This document shows positions 1 to 8,023 of a stretch of DNA of 64,000 nucleotides, piece by piece. The first letter of the stretch is position 1. Every line of letters begins with the position of its first letter. Under the pieces are notes generated by a model. It did not search any database. It saw nothing but the letters and a program-made list of their open reading frames with translations, and was not told the origin of the DNA. This DNA is from DASRDR01 sp044867785. Its GTDB lineage: Bacteria; Methylomirabilota; Methylomirabilia; Rokubacteriales; DASRDR01. Both the position numbers and the translations under genes were made by a program. The stretch is from assembly GCA_044867785.1 (NCBI GenBank), contig JBIOVM010000175.1:1-64000 (forward strand), written 5' to 3'.

Positions 1-472
1 TTCATGACCACACCGGCCGCGGGACGCCGGCCGCGCTCCTCACACCGCCGCCTGGCTCCGCGGCGACCGGTTGGTGGGCCTCGGTCAGTCGCCGCACGTC
101 ACGCCTCGTGACAGAGCCGTCCGGACGGCTCTGGCCGCTGGCCCCGGCTCGGGCTGCCATTCAGCGGGGGGCGCGCCCATCACGACGGACTGGCCCATCG
201 CGCTCCCGCCGGCGCAGGCGGCGAGGGCCGGGCTTCGGCCTTGGCGCGTGTGCGCTGCATCGGTCTACGGCCAGTCAGGCAGCGCCACCAGGTCACTTCC
301 ATGCTCACGGACACCTCCAGCCCCTTGAGGAGATAGGTCCCCCGGGATGCGACAAGGTCGCCGCTGTCGGTGAGAGATCGGCCCTTGTCGTCAATCCGAC
401 CGGGCGTCCAGAGTGGGAAAGCTCGGACGCGCTGAGGCCGGGCCTACGACGAAGAGCGAGCTACGAGAGGAT
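1..472. other. no gene recognised
   Basis: GC-rich stretch in which every open frame is Arg/Pro/Ala-rich and resembles no protein family I know, which is what chance open frames look like at this base composition. No RNA gene or repeat was seen. Confidence 0.5.
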
Positions 473-796
473 TCAGTGGATCGGAGGCGGAGGAGCGCGC
501 GGCGACGACGGAGACGCGTGAACCTGGAGGACTCGTTCCGAGTAGGGCTGGATGGCCAGCCACGCGGCGGGGAACTCGGCACGCTGGGCGAGCGGGGCGT
601 GCGGAATGACACCGACCAGGGGCTGGAGGGGGCCGGATTGGCCACACACCTTCCCCGAGGCGAAGTGGCCGTCGCACCCGGCGTCGGCCGCGGCCATCGG
701 AGCGCCGCCCACGACACAGAACGCGGCGACGGCAAGGAGCAACACGACGGCCAGAGTCCGACTCGCCAACCGCGCCCCCGGCATCAGAAGCTTCAT
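473..796 (-). CDS. small secreted protein, unknown function
   Basis: A 107-residue product. The first ~38 residues look like a signal peptide: MKLLMPGARL, a hydrophobic core (LAVVLLLAVAAFCVV) and an Ala-rich cleavage region ending near AAADA. The mature part has two Cys close together (ADAGCDGHF, GKVCGQ) and then becomes Ser/Pro/Arg-rich, so the true C-terminus could be a frameshifted or non-conserved tail. The ATG overlaps the stop of an upstream minus-strand frame by ATGA. No family is recognised; it may be a real short exported protein or the remnant of a longer one. Confidence 0.45.
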   Translation of the reverse strand: MKLLMPGARLASRTLAVVLLLAVAAFCVVGGAPMAAADAGCDGHFASGKVCGQSGPLQPLVGVIPHAPLAQRAEFPAAWLAIQPYSERVLQVHASPSSPRAPPPPIH

Positions 797-1497
797 GCTG
801 GCTCTTTGAACTCCTCGCTCACCCTAACAGATTCCTCCTCCAAGTCAAGAACGACGGGCACTTCTGGGAGCCGAACGCGCGATCGAGCACTCTGCTGGTC
901 GGCAGCAGTCTGCCTCGTCGGAGTAGAGAGCGCAGCGGCGCATGGGCCCCTTGGGGAGAAACGACTGAGAAGGGGCTTTATGTCTCCTACGCTCGGGCTC
1001 GCTGGTCTCGGATCTGCAACCGTTGACATTCTCGCCGGCCTGGCGAATCCGTTCGCACTGCTGCCCTTGCCGGCTCTTCGGACTTCAGGCGCTTCGGATT
1101 TCGGGATCTGGGACCTCCACGCCAGCACCGGAGTTCGGTCGATCACGCGGAGAGTGGCGCTCGCACCCGCGCACCGGGGGGTATTTGGGCTCCGGCGGTC
1201 GGGTGCAACTCTGCACATGCTCGGGCACACACATCGACCCCTCCGCAACCTTCTCGCAGGGCATGCCGCTCTAGCACCCGCGGGCCATTCGAGAAGCGCG
1301 AGCCGATGCGGTCGCCGGGGGCCGGCGACGGCCGCGGGACCCCAAGCGCCGCGCCTTCCCGGCGCTCTGGCTGGGCGGGGGCGCGGGAACGACGGAGGCC
1401 GCCCAGATCGTGCGCGGTGCCCGAGCCGAGCCGTTGACCACGGAGCCGACGGCCATCGGGTGGCCGCCGCTACGCCCGGAGACTGGCGACCCCGTCC
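797..1497. other. no convincing gene
   Basis: Nothing here can be assigned. A minus-strand frame ending at 793 has a plausible C-terminal segment (residues around VRLPEVPVVLDLEEES, about 800-885) just before the secreted-protein start, so a decayed upstream gene is possible, but the rest of that frame reads as noise. Confidence 0.4.
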
Positions 1498-1848
1498 CTA
1501 CCTCAGGCGCATGCCGTGGTCCGTGATCACCAGCAATCGGCCCGTCAGCTCCCGCTCGAAGAGTGCTGCGAGGTGACGCCGCACGAACAGGAGGGTGGTG
1601 CCACGACCTCCCGCCGGAGGCCGAAACAGGACGATGCCCGCGTGAGCCTCGGGCGGATGGGCGCGTACATTGGCGATGCCCTTGTCCAGCGTGAGTAGCA
1701 CACGGTGCTCGCGTCGGACGAGATCGAGCACCACGTCGTCAGGCGCGCCGATCAGACCCTCGTCGCGAAGCCCGTCGGCTTCATGGCCTGCCGCTCGAAG
1801 GTCCTCCAGAAGTTCGACCGGGAGGTTCTCGTCGAGCTTGAACCTCAC
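1498..1848 (-). CDS. DUF5615 PIN-like toxin-type protein
   Basis: 116 residues, start GTG at 1848. The opening MRFKLDENLP is the hallmark of DUF5615/Mut7-C-like PIN-fold proteins (LDENLP carries the first acidic residues). It continues with an AGHEADGLRDEGL segment, RVLLTLDKGIA (the second acidic site) and a C-terminal LLVITDHGMRLR. Members are usually encoded beside a DUF433 protein and are regarded as the toxin, a probable RNase, of a toxin-antitoxin pair. The GTG overlaps the DUF433 stop by GTGA, indicating translational coupling. Length is normal for the family. RNase activity is inferred from the fold. Confidence 0.88.
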   Translation of the reverse strand: MRFKLDENLPVELLEDLRAAGHEADGLRDEGLIGAPDDVVLDLVRREHRVLLTLDKGIANVRAHPPEAHAGIVLFRPPAGGRGTTLLFVRRHLAALFERELTGRLLVITDHGMRLR

Positions 1849-2081
1849 GCGGGTTTGAGGGGTAGGAGGCTCTCCTCGCGGGCGAGTTCAGCGGCATACG
1901 CCAGCGCAGCGTCGATGTGGATGGGCTCGAGCGTCGGGTAGCTCCGGAGAATTTCGTCGCGGCCAAGCCCCTCGGCCAGGTTGTCGAGGATGACGGTCAC
2001 CAGCACCCGGGTACCCTTGGCGCAGAGTTGTCCCCCACAAACCTTGAGGTCGCTCGTCAGGTGCTCGCGCCAGTCGGTCAC
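1845..2081 (-). CDS. DUF433 antitoxin-type protein
   Basis: 78 residues if the GTG at 2081 is used (VTDWREHLTSDLK). DUF433 proteins typically begin just before the motif that reads here CGGQLCAKGTRVLVTVIL, followed by LAEGLGRDEILRSYP and a helical end that includes DAALAYAAELA. They have a winged-helix-like fold and pair with DUF5615 as the proposed antitoxin. The frame is open further upstream to 2252, but that part is Arg/Pro-rich and has no family similarity, so I chose the internal GTG. Expressed just ahead of the DUF5615 gene, overlapping it by four bases. Confidence 0.88.
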   Translation of the reverse strand: MTDWREHLTSDLKVCGGQLCAKGTRVLVTVILDNLAEGLGRDEILRSYPTLEPIHIDAALAYAAELAREESLLPLKPA

Positions 2082-2178
2082 AGCTCCCTCGCTCGTCTTC
2101 AGTGTGGCTGAGCGGGCCTCCCGCTGGCAAGGGGTCTCGCGAGCGTCGTTCCACCACCGAGTTCGGGGGAAGGCCTCT

Positions 2179-2751
2179 TCAGCTGTCCGCCCCGGCAGGT
2201 CGTGGTGGTTGCTGGGCCCCTGGATTCTCTGAGACGGTCGCGTGAGTGCCACTCGTGGCCTGATCGGCGATCGCTGCCGGGCCCGCCAGAGGCCAGGGTA
2301 CCGGCCGACCAGACGCCTTCAGGATGCGCGCCGCGGCGCTGCGCCAGGCCGCGAAGCGCTGCTGGCCCCTGGCATAGGCTTGGTCGCGGGCTTCTCCCGG
2401 CATTTCCGGGGTGTAGCAGAGGTACGTGAAGTGCGAGCGATCGAGCATGGCCAGGACCGCGGCAAGCTCGGCGCGTACGGCCGTCAGGTCCTCTCCATAG
2501 CGTTCCAGGGTGGCTACCAGGCGTTGTTCGGTCTGGGCCAGCAGGACATGGATCACGCGAGGTGGGGCCAATGGCCCAACCTGATCCGGCGTCTCGAACG
2601 CCGTCGCCATTTCTTGGCGCAGAGCGAAGTACTCGGCCAGGCAGTCTCCCGCGCACTTTGAGAGCGACACGCCCCGGGCCAGCGCTTCCAGCCGGAGGCG
2701 CCGGTAATCCTCGGGGACGAGATAGGCGTGAACCTCCCCCCGGGTATTCAC
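2179..2751 (-). CDS. hypothetical protein with RHH-like N-terminus
   Basis: 190 residues, GTG start at 2751. The first ~45 residues (VHAYLVPEDYRRLRLEALARG, then VSLSKCAGDCLAEYFALRQEM) have the strand-helix-helix pattern of ribbon-helix-helix DNA-binding proteins. A central helical segment (~65-125) has heptad character (AQTEQRLVATLERYGEDL, AVRAELAAVLAMLD). The C-terminus is Pro/Ala-rich and probably disordered. It sits beside toxin-antitoxin genes, so a small regulator is plausible, but no named family is recognised. A perfect 9-bp hairpin lies about 30 bases upstream of the start. Confidence 0.6.
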   Translation of the reverse strand: MNTRGEVHAYLVPEDYRRLRLEALARGVSLSKCAGDCLAEYFALRQEMATAFETPDQVGPLAPPRVIHVLLAQTEQRLVATLERYGEDLTAVRAELAAVLAMLDRSHFTYLCYTPEMPGEARDQAYARGQQRFAAWRSAAARILKASGRPVPWPLAGPAAIADQATSGTHATVSENPGAQQPPRPAGADS

Positions 2752-2781
2752 GAGTGTTTACCTCGACAGAGCCCGAACGGC

Positions 2782-2802
2782 ACGGCCCTCAGGGAGGGCC
2801 GT
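2782..2802. promoter_or_regulatory. strong hairpin upstream of RHH-like gene
   Basis: Perfect inverted repeat ACGGCCCTC-AGG-GAGGGCCGT with a 9-bp stem and 3-base loop, 31 bases before the GTG of the minus-strand gene at 2751. It has no T-tract, so it is not a classical terminator. It could be an operator for the RHH-like protein or an mRNA leader structure. Function is inferred from position only. Confidence 0.4.
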
Positions 2803-3076
2803 CAGTCCACGACGGCTAGCCGTTGCGTCCTGTGAATTCGCTAATCGAGGCCGCCGGTTGGCCGACGCGCGTCGCATTGCTTTATCTTGCCGTGCGTGTC
2901 GTCCCACCCTCTCCCTCTTTGGTCCCACCTTACCGGTGCAGTTGCGGCGAGTATTCGAAGTGAGCCAGCATCAAACGTTGACCACGAAGCAGAGATCGAG
3001 GTGGCCCGTTGCGGTGAAAGCAATGCGCCCCCCCACAACCAAAGCCAGATCCCGTACGACACGGGGTTAGCGGACG
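2803..3076. other. no gene recognised
   Basis: Less GC-rich than its surroundings (for example around 2870-3000). No coding frame with family resemblance and no RNA gene was seen. Confidence 0.4.
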
Positions 3077-3265
3077 CTACCGCTGACCCCGTTGTCGTTT
3101 CTGTCTACGTCCTGTGTACGACCGGTCGCGGAATCCCTCCCATGGTTGAGCCCCTAGCCAACGGACGTAGGCGGCCATGGCATGCGGGAGGCGAGCGGCG
3201 GCCTTCTGGAGCTGGGTCACGACCGGGAGCCGGACCGCGCCCTCGGGGACCCGGATCACGAGCAT
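3077..3265 (-). CDS. small protein, possible primase/helicase-tail remnant
   Basis: 62 residues from the ATG at 3265. The middle reads MLVIRVPEGAVRLPVVTQLQ then RLPHAMAAYVRWLGAQP. The AMAxYxRWL pattern resembles, from memory, the C-terminal region of phage or plasmid DUF927-type primase/helicase proteins. The tail (RQKRQRGQR) looks non-native. Its ATG lies two bases after the stop of the upstream small frame (TGA-GG-ATG), as in a compact operon. It could be a true tiny gene or the relic of an integrated element. Confidence 0.35.
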   Translation of the reverse strand: MLVIRVPEGAVRLPVVTQLQKAAARLPHAMAAYVRWLGAQPWEGFRDRSYTGRRQKRQRGQR

Positions 3266-3267
3266 CC

Positions 3268-3408
3268 TCAGGGCTTGGTTTGGGTTCTTGGCCCCTCTTG
3301 TTCCGGGAGACCCAGCTCTTCGAACATCGCCGTGAGCTTCGAGAAGATGTCTGGCCGCTGGATGCCGTGGTACCGGCACACCACATCCAGCATTTCAGCC
3401 ATCACCAT
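3268..3408 (-). CDS. small hypothetical protein
   Basis: 46 residues from the ATG at 3408 (MVMAEMLDVVCRYHGIQRP, then DIFSKLTAMFEELGLPEQ). The composition is that of a real helical protein and unlike the Arg/Pro-rich noise in the other frames. The frame is open further upstream to 3555 and includes a plausible segment (EPALHHNL), so a longer start is possible. No family recognised. Confidence 0.35.
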   Translation of the reverse strand: MVMAEMLDVVCRYHGIQRPDIFSKLTAMFEELGLPEQEGPRTQTKP

Positions 3409-3478
3409 GAGGTTGTGGTGGAGCGCGGGCTCGACGTGTCTATCGCTCGGGCCTGACCCAATCCGAGGCCCTCGGTCG

Positions 3479-5131
3479 TCAGGAGTAGGCCACCGTCGCG
3501 TCAGCCGAGGAGATCGCGGGGGAGGGGTGACCGGCGTTCCCCGCGGGGCGGTCACCGCCGACGTGGAGATGCAGGACCTTGCCGGACGGGGTGGCCAGTG
3601 GTGGTCTCCGCTCCACGCGAACGAGCGCCGCCTCCCGCCAGGCGAGGCCCATCACCCGCTCCGGCCCGGAGCCCTGCCCGAGGGCGGCGACGAACGCGCG
3701 GCTGACCGCCTCGGGGTCGAGGGGCCCAACCGCGGGATGGACCAGAAGCCGCAGTCGCGCGGAGCCGTCGTGGCCCTCCGCCTCGACCAGCTGGTAGTCG
3801 GCGGGGCCGCCCCCGAACCGGCCGGGGAGCACGTCCTCCAGGACGCGGATCACGTCGGACCCCAGGAACGTCATCCCGCCGGCCGTCAGCTTCTCGAAGC
3901 TCCGGATGGTGTGGAGATGGGTGCTCCAGCCTGCCGTCTCGAGCGGGCAGCCACAGCGTCGTGACGTCACGGTCGCGACGTCTCCCACCGACAGGTTGAG
4001 CAGGATCATCGGAGCCGACGAATCGATGGTCGAGATGAGCAGGGCGCCGGCCGGCAGCCCGGACGGGTGTCGATCCGGGACCTGGACGAGCGCGTGCAGA
4101 TCGTGGAGCAGGTGCGTGTCGTCCGGGCCGGTCGGCGCGAGACACCCGTAGCCGATCGCGTTCGATTCGATCGTGCCATAGCAGGTGGACGGCTCGACGC
4201 CGGCCTTCCGGATCGATGCCAGCCGCGCCGCGGTGATCGGTTCCCCGACCAGCATGAACTGCGCGCCGCCGATGTCGAGCCCGGCCGCTCCCGCCGTCTG
4301 GCACAGTCGGACGGCGGCGCTCGGGAACGTCATGAGGTGGGGCGTCTCGCCCTCTCGGAGGACCCCGGCAAGCCACCGGGCGATGGGAAGCGGATCGGCG
4401 AACGGGACGTATTCCGGCCGCGGCGGCCGTCGGCCGGCCAGGATGCCGCCCCAGTGAAGGGCCCGCACGCTCCACCGGTAGCGCGGGTGGAGCTCGGGGC
4501 TCGCCGGGTCAACCTGCGAGAACCATCGGCTCGGAAAGCCGCCCATGGCGCTGTAGCGAAGGACCTGACCCACGGCGGCGCCGCCGGGCACTTGCCAGAT
4601 GGCATGACGCCAGCCCAGTCCCTGTCGGGCGTCCAGGACCAGGCACTTGTCCACGGCATGGGCCCAGATGTAGGCGAGGTCGACACCCAGCGTCACGCCG
4701 CCACCTCGGCTTCCACTGGTGCGGACCGGGAAGTGCACCCTCCCCCCGGGGTTCCTGAGCCGGGCGGGATGCATGAGCACCTGCACCCCCGCCCGGACCA
4801 GGGGCCGGCGTCCCTTGTACTCGTCGACGGTGAGGTAAATACCCTGTTGAAGCAGGACCGCCAGAGCGTGCTCGACTCCCTCCAGGCGCACCAGCCGCTC
4901 AAGGTCCCCGTACGTGCAGCCGGCGAGCCGGAAGAGCTCGCGGTACGGGCTGCCATGGTGCTCGAAGACGGCGCGCCGCATTGTCGTGAGGAAGCGCGCC
5001 TGGCGGTGTTCCAGCCGGTGGAAGAGGGCGCGCCGCGCCTCGGGCGGAGTGATCCGCGTGCGGAGGAATGACGGCAGGGCTCCGAGGAATCGCGCCCCGA
5101 CGACGAGATCGGCGAGCACGGAGCCTCCCAT
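3479..5131 (-). CDS. PaaK-like adenylate-forming enzyme
   Basis: 550 residues from the ATG at 5131; the frame is open further upstream but loses all family character there. It resembles phenylacetate-CoA ligase/acyl-protein-synthetase-like members of the adenylate-forming superfamily, which activate a carboxylate as acyl-AMP. Visible signs are the phosphate-binding loop RTSGSRGGG (residues 137-145), a CYGTIESNAIGYGC segment in the A5 position, a Cys-rich SRRCGCPLETAG loop like the metal-binding loop of PaaK-type proteins, and a C-terminal lid ending PSGKVLHLH with the usual A10-type lysine. Flanking genes are decayed, so the substrate cannot be inferred. A general acyl or aryl adenylation role is as far as the sequence goes. 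Confidence 0.75.
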   Translation of the reverse strand: MGGSVLADLVVGARFLGALPSFLRTRITPPEARRALFHRLEHRQARFLTTMRRAVFEHHGSPYRELFRLAGCTYGDLERLVRLEGVEHALAVLLQQGIYLTVDEYKGRRPLVRAGVQVLMHPARLRNPGGRVHFPVRTSGSRGGGVTLGVDLAYIWAHAVDKCLVLDARQGLGWRHAIWQVPGGAAVGQVLRYSAMGGFPSRWFSQVDPASPELHPRYRWSVRALHWGGILAGRRPPRPEYVPFADPLPIARWLAGVLREGETPHLMTFPSAAVRLCQTAGAAGLDIGGAQFMLVGEPITAARLASIRKAGVEPSTCYGTIESNAIGYGCLAPTGPDDTHLLHDLHALVQVPDRHPSGLPAGALLISTIDSSAPMILLNLSVGDVATVTSRRCGCPLETAGWSTHLHTIRSFEKLTAGGMTFLGSDVIRVLEDVLPGRFGGGPADYQLVEAEGHDGSARLRLLVHPAVGPLDPEAVSRAFVAALGQGSGPERVMGLAWREAALVRVERRPPLATPSGKVLHLHVGGDRPAGNAGHPSPAISSADATVAYS

Positions 5132-5206
5132 CGCCGGCGTATGATACGCGAAATTACAGGGGGTGCTCCCGATGGCGCTCCGGGCGAGCCAGGCGGGGTT
5201 TGACGG

Positions 5207-5490
5207 GTGCTCGCTCGCTGCAACACCGTCGAAGCTGCGGTTCTCGAGGCGCTGGCTGTGTATCCGGTCGCCTCCCTCGCCGAAGCGGCCGCCTTCCTCA
5301 TCGAGGAGCGCCCGATCGCCAGCGTCCGAGCCGACCCGGACGGCTCCTCGCGGTCCCGACGCCCGAGGATGTCGACCTGGCGGACGTGCGGGGCCAGGCG
5401 CACGCGAAGCGCGCTCGAGATCGTCGCCGCCGGCGGCCATCACGTGCTGCTCAAGGGGCCGCCGGCGACCGCATGTTGCCAAGGGGGACT
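5207..5490 (+). pseudogene. comM: comM/YifB Mg-chelatase-like ATPase remnant
   Basis: Three pieces of the YifB/ComM family appear in order but in different frames. First comes VEAAVLEALAVYPVASLAEA (from about 5228). Then, one frame over, VDLADVRGQAHAKRA (about 5370-5413). Then, back in the first frame, ALEIVAAGGHHVLLKGPP (about 5413-5466). In intact members the last segment continues into the Walker A GPPGxGKT; here it reads GPPATACC, so the ATP site is gone. At least two frameshifts and truncation at both ends mark it as dead. Intact ComM is a branch-migration helicase used in natural transformation. Confidence 0.75.
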
Positions 5491-6131
5491 GGGGGAGGCC
5501 CTCGGGTTCCGGACCTCGACGATCAACGCTGGCCGCCTACCGCCTCAAAGACTGGTGTTCGATCCGCCGTCTGCGCGCCCAGGAAGCCCGCCTCAGGCCG
5601 GGGGAGCCGAGGCGTGGCGGAGTATCACTGCGAGCCTGACTCGCGCGCGTTCGAGCCGTCTCGGCCCCCAGGGGCTTTCGCTACAATGCGGTGCGGGGCT
5701 GGTGGCAGCGTGAGCACGACGCGGAAGGCGAGGGGTTCGCCCACCATCCAAAGCCCCCCCCCCGCAACCAGAGAACTCAACGGGTTACGGCCCACGCTGT
5801 AGCCCGTTGGGTTTTTCACCCAATGGGTGGCTCGTGTTCTTAGATTTGGTTGTTCGCGGGCAGATCATCGGGCACTTCGCGGACAATCCGCGTTGAGTCT
5901 GGAGCAACGGGAGATCGCTCGGCCAGACGACCGGGCCCGTGCTGGCGCCGCAGGACATAGCTCGTTCGGTAGAGCCAAGCCACTTCCCCCCTTCCTGAAC
6001 GGGGCGCGACCGATGCTCACCCAATCCCCCGCAAGGCGGTTTGTTAGCAACCCGCCCGACCCAGCCCGGTGGCGCCATTCGCGGGATAGAGGTCGGAGGG
6101 CGCCTCCACCGGTTTCCGTATATACTGAACC
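5491..6131. other. no intact gene; hairpins only
   Basis: No convincing gene. A short plus-strand frame at about 5822-5898 (reading NGWLVFLDLVVRGQIIG and ending in a stop) has natural-looking composition but is too short to assign. Two overlapping hairpins (5778-5827) are the clearest structure. Confidence 0.4.
5778..5827. promoter_or_regulatory. two mutually exclusive hairpins
   Basis: Hairpin A pairs CAACGGGTTAC (5778-5788) with GTAGCCCGTTG (5799-5809), 10 of 11 positions complementary. Hairpin B pairs CCCGTTGGGT (5803-5812) with ACCCAATGGG (5818-5827), 10 pairs including one G-U. The two share 5803-5809, so they cannot form together, as in an attenuator or antiterminator. No gene of known function follows directly, and it could instead be the end of a small mobile repeat. 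Confidence 0.4.
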
Positions 6132-6418
6132 GTGTTCGAGCGGGACGCGCGGAAGGCGCGGTTAACCGGACCAAGCATGGGGTCTCCTTCGAGGAGGCCG
6201 GGACCGTTTTCGGCGATCCGGATGCCCTCGATGGCCCGGATCTGCGTCACTCCGAGGAGAAGTCGCGATTCTTGCGACTGGGCCGAGCGGCGACTGGCCG
6301 CGTGCTCAGCGTGGCCTATACCGCGGGGAGGCGAGGCGATGGCGAGAGCATCCGCATCATCAGCGCGCGCCGGGCGAGCTGCAAGGAGCGGGCGGCCTAT
6401 GCGGCGTCCCGGGATTGA
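6132..6418 (+). pseudogene. brnT: BrnT-type toxin, frameshifted
   Basis: BrnT toxins are RelE-like RNases of about 90-100 residues. The N-terminus (MFERDARKAR from the GTG at 6132) is in one frame and the rest (NRTKHGVSFEEAGTVFGDP, then LDGPDLRHSEEKSRFLRLG, then ESIRIISARRASCKERAAY) is in another. Between the codons for AR and NRTKHG there are two bases where three are expected, so a single base has been lost near 6158-6163. Everything after that matches the family and the stop at 6416-6418 is in the usual place, overlapping the brnA start. Either the toxin is inactivated or this is a sequencing error. Confidence 0.8.
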
Positions 6419-6638
6419 CTTGTCCGACATCCCGGAGGCTTCCTCCGCGCAGCTCCGAGCGATGCGACGTGTGGGGCGGCCCCCCTTGGGTTCGGCTGCC
6501 CGGCGACTGATCGCCATTCGGATCGATCCCCAGGTTCTCGACGCCGTGCGGCGTGAGGCCAGGCGGCGAGGGCTTGGCTACCAGTCCCTCATCAACGACC
6601 TCCTTGCGAAGCACGTCCGACGAGTGCGGAGCGCCTAA
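6399..6638 (+). CDS. brnA: BrnA-type antitoxin
   Basis: 79 residues from the ATG at 6399, which lies inside the 3' end of the brnT frame, a typical BrnT/BrnA overlap. An N-terminal linker (LSDIPEASSAQLRAMRRVGR) is followed by a ribbon-helix-helix-like DNA-binding end: LIAIRIDPQVLDAVRREARR then GLGYQSLINDLLAKHV. BrnA binds BrnT and represses the shared promoter. It appears intact although the toxin frame is broken, a common pattern in decaying toxin-antitoxin loci. Confidence 0.88.
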   Translation: MRRPGIDLSDIPEASSAQLRAMRRVGRPPLGSAARRLIAIRIDPQVLDAVRREARRRGLGYQSLINDLLAKHVRRVRSA

Positions 6639-6654
6639 ACCCCAGACAGCCGGG

Positions 6655-6993
6655 CGCCGCAGCGCCGTTGCCTCCCACGAAGCCCACGATGTCGCCGGCC
6701 GGGACGTCGAGGGACAAGCCCAAGATGGACAGTCCGCCAAGCCGGACGACCAGCCCCTGGCCCCGCGGCACGTTTAGGGCTGTCCCCGCCCGTAGGGCGG
6801 GGTCTCGGAGGACGGTCTCCGGCGGCCAGGGGGACGACCTTACCTGCACGCGCTTGGCATAGCGCTGAATGACGTCCATGTCGTGCTCGACGAAGATCGT
6901 CGTGACGCCGCTTCCCTTCAGCACCGGCACGAGCGTGTCCGTTACCGTGGATTTGGCCCGCGGACTCACGCCGCTCGTCGGCTTGTCAATCAA
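6655..6993 (-). pseudogene. LivG/LivF-type ABC ATPase remnants
   Basis: Reading the minus strand from 6993: LIDKPTSGVSPRAKS then VTTIFVEHDMDVIQRYAKRV is the Walker B to H-loop segment of a branched-chain-amino-acid-type ABC ATPase, with the Walker B glutamate changed to Lys (DKPTSG for DEPTSG). The frame then passes through ALNVPRGQGLVVRLGG into LSLDVPAGDIVGFVGGNGAA, the start of a second ATPase up to its Walker A. This looks like a livG-livF pair collapsed by deletion. The upstream end is cut by the IS1595 element, whose left end abuts the Walker B codons. Confidence 0.72.
6988..6993. repeat. direct repeat flanking IS (left copy)
   Basis: The hexamer AATCAA immediately left of the inverted repeat recurs immediately right of the element at 9042-9047. 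It is likely the remaining target duplication. IS1595 members are expected to make 8-bp duplications, and only six bases agree. Confidence 0.55.
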
Positions 6994-7020
6994 GGGCAAT
7001 AACATACTTGGCTAACCCGG
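6994..7020 (+). repeat. IS1595 left terminal inverted repeat
   Basis: Begins GGGCAATAACATACTTGG and ends CTAACCCGG. It matches the reverse complement of 9015-9041 at 24 of 27 positions; the differences are at positions 7, 10 and 18. Confidence 0.85.
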
Positions 7021-7068
7021 CCGGTGGGGGTTAGCATGGGCGCGCGTCAGACAGGCGAGCGTGAGCAG

Positions 7069-7788
7069 TCACGACTCAGTGACTTGGAACTCCGGCTTGA
7101 ACGCGTCAAGCGTCTCGGTAACCTGCGCCTTCAGAATCTCAAGTATTGGTACGACAGGCGTCGTCTGATCGGTGAACGTTACGACCATGGAACTCTCGTG
7201 CTGCACCTTCACATGAAGCTCGGGATGGTCTCGCACTGGGTACACCTTACCGGGGCCAGGAGGCAGCATCGACACACGATTGGACCAAAAAATCGAATGC
7301 TCGCCTTCTTGAATGCTGAAGGCCGCGTGCAGTTCCCGGTGCTTGTCGGGATTCGAGAGTTCGGCCAACGCTGCCGTCCAGTCGCATCCGTCGCATGGCT
7401 GCAACCGCTTGATCGCGTCCACATGTCGTTGGCTGACGCCATTGAGAAAGGACTTGCGTCGCCGCGCGAAGCCGGCTTCCGTGTTCTCGATGGGGAACTG
7501 TGTGCGCTCCTGGGCTCGCCCGGAGTCCGCCTTGGCCAGTTCAAAGACGAGATAGTCCATGGCCGATCGAAGATGGTAGATCACTTCTCCCAAGAGGATG
7601 GGAACTTCAGGCGGCGGCGCACTGAGCGCCGGCAAGTTCAAGATGATGCGACCGTCACGGAATACAGCATCCCAATGGACTCTCTCAAGTTCCTGTTCGG
7701 TGAACAGCGTGATGATCCGCCGCAATTCCTCCAGGCGTTTCTCTGCCCACTCCACGCGACGATAGGCACCGTCCAGCGGATGGGCCAT
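7069..7788 (-). CDS. IS1595 passenger protein, unknown function
   Basis: 239 residues. No catalytic family is recognised. The product is soluble and largely helical at the start (VEWAEKRLEELRRIITLFTE), with a conserved-looking HLRSAMDYLVFELAKADSG helix near residues 92-110, a CDGCDW motif near 152 and a PDKHRELHAAFS segment near 168. The HLRSALD-type helix and NPDKHR motif resemble a common but uncharacterised family of phage- and island-associated proteins. It lies inside the inverted repeats and is co-oriented with the transposase, so it travels with the element. Base composition is visibly less GC-rich than the host genes, consistent with import. Confidence 0.75.
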   Translation of the reverse strand: MAHPLDGAYRRVEWAEKRLEELRRIITLFTEQELERVHWDAVFRDGRIILNLPALSAPPPEVPILLGEVIYHLRSAMDYLVFELAKADSGRAQERTQFPIENTEAGFARRRKSFLNGVSQRHVDAIKRLQPCDGCDWTAALAELSNPDKHRELHAAFSIQEGEHSIFWSNRVSMLPPGPGKVYPVRDHPELHVKVQHESSMVVTFTDQTTPVVPILEILKAQVTETLDAFKPEFQVTES

Positions 7789-7859
7789 GTTGTGGGCTCA
7801 GGCGGTCATGCCGCCACGCGTACTCGTGCGAAGGGAAGGACTCATGCTGCCAGGTCGAT

Positions 7860-8006
7860 CTAGCCCGCCCTGCGCTTCCGACGCCGCTGGCGCTTGTTCC
7901 GAAGCTGCCGCATGGCGCGATCGACATCACGCTTCGGCACTGACAATACGCGCCGCGTCGCTTCGACGAAGCGTTCATACGGCGTCCGTGGTTTTGGATC
8001 GCTCAT
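7860..8006 (-). CDS. 48-residue basic protein of IS1595 element
   Basis: MSDPKPRTPYERFVEATR, then VLSVPKRDVDRAMRQLRN, ending in a Lys/Arg-rich KRQRRRKRRAG tail. It sits 17 bases downstream of the transposase stop on the same strand. Small proteins of the pattern (Y/F)ERF...VPKxE(D)...KRxRRKR are frequent companions of IS1595-type transposases. Function is unknown; nucleic-acid binding is suggested by the basic tail. Confidence 0.65.
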   Translation of the reverse strand: MSDPKPRTPYERFVEATRRVLSVPKRDVDRAMRQLRNKRQRRRKRRAG

Positions 8007-8023
8007 GTCGTACTCTCCCCCGT

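Noticed and set aside
793..890. ATGA-coupled upstream gene before the small secreted protein
   Set aside because: Only ~28 residues look natural and the rest of the frame is noise, so a gene call is not supported.
5950..6030. tRNA-like D-arm (GCTC-GTTCGGTA-GAGC)
   Set aside because: The bases after it cannot form an anticodon stem and no T-arm with GTTCxANxC follows, so it is a chance match.
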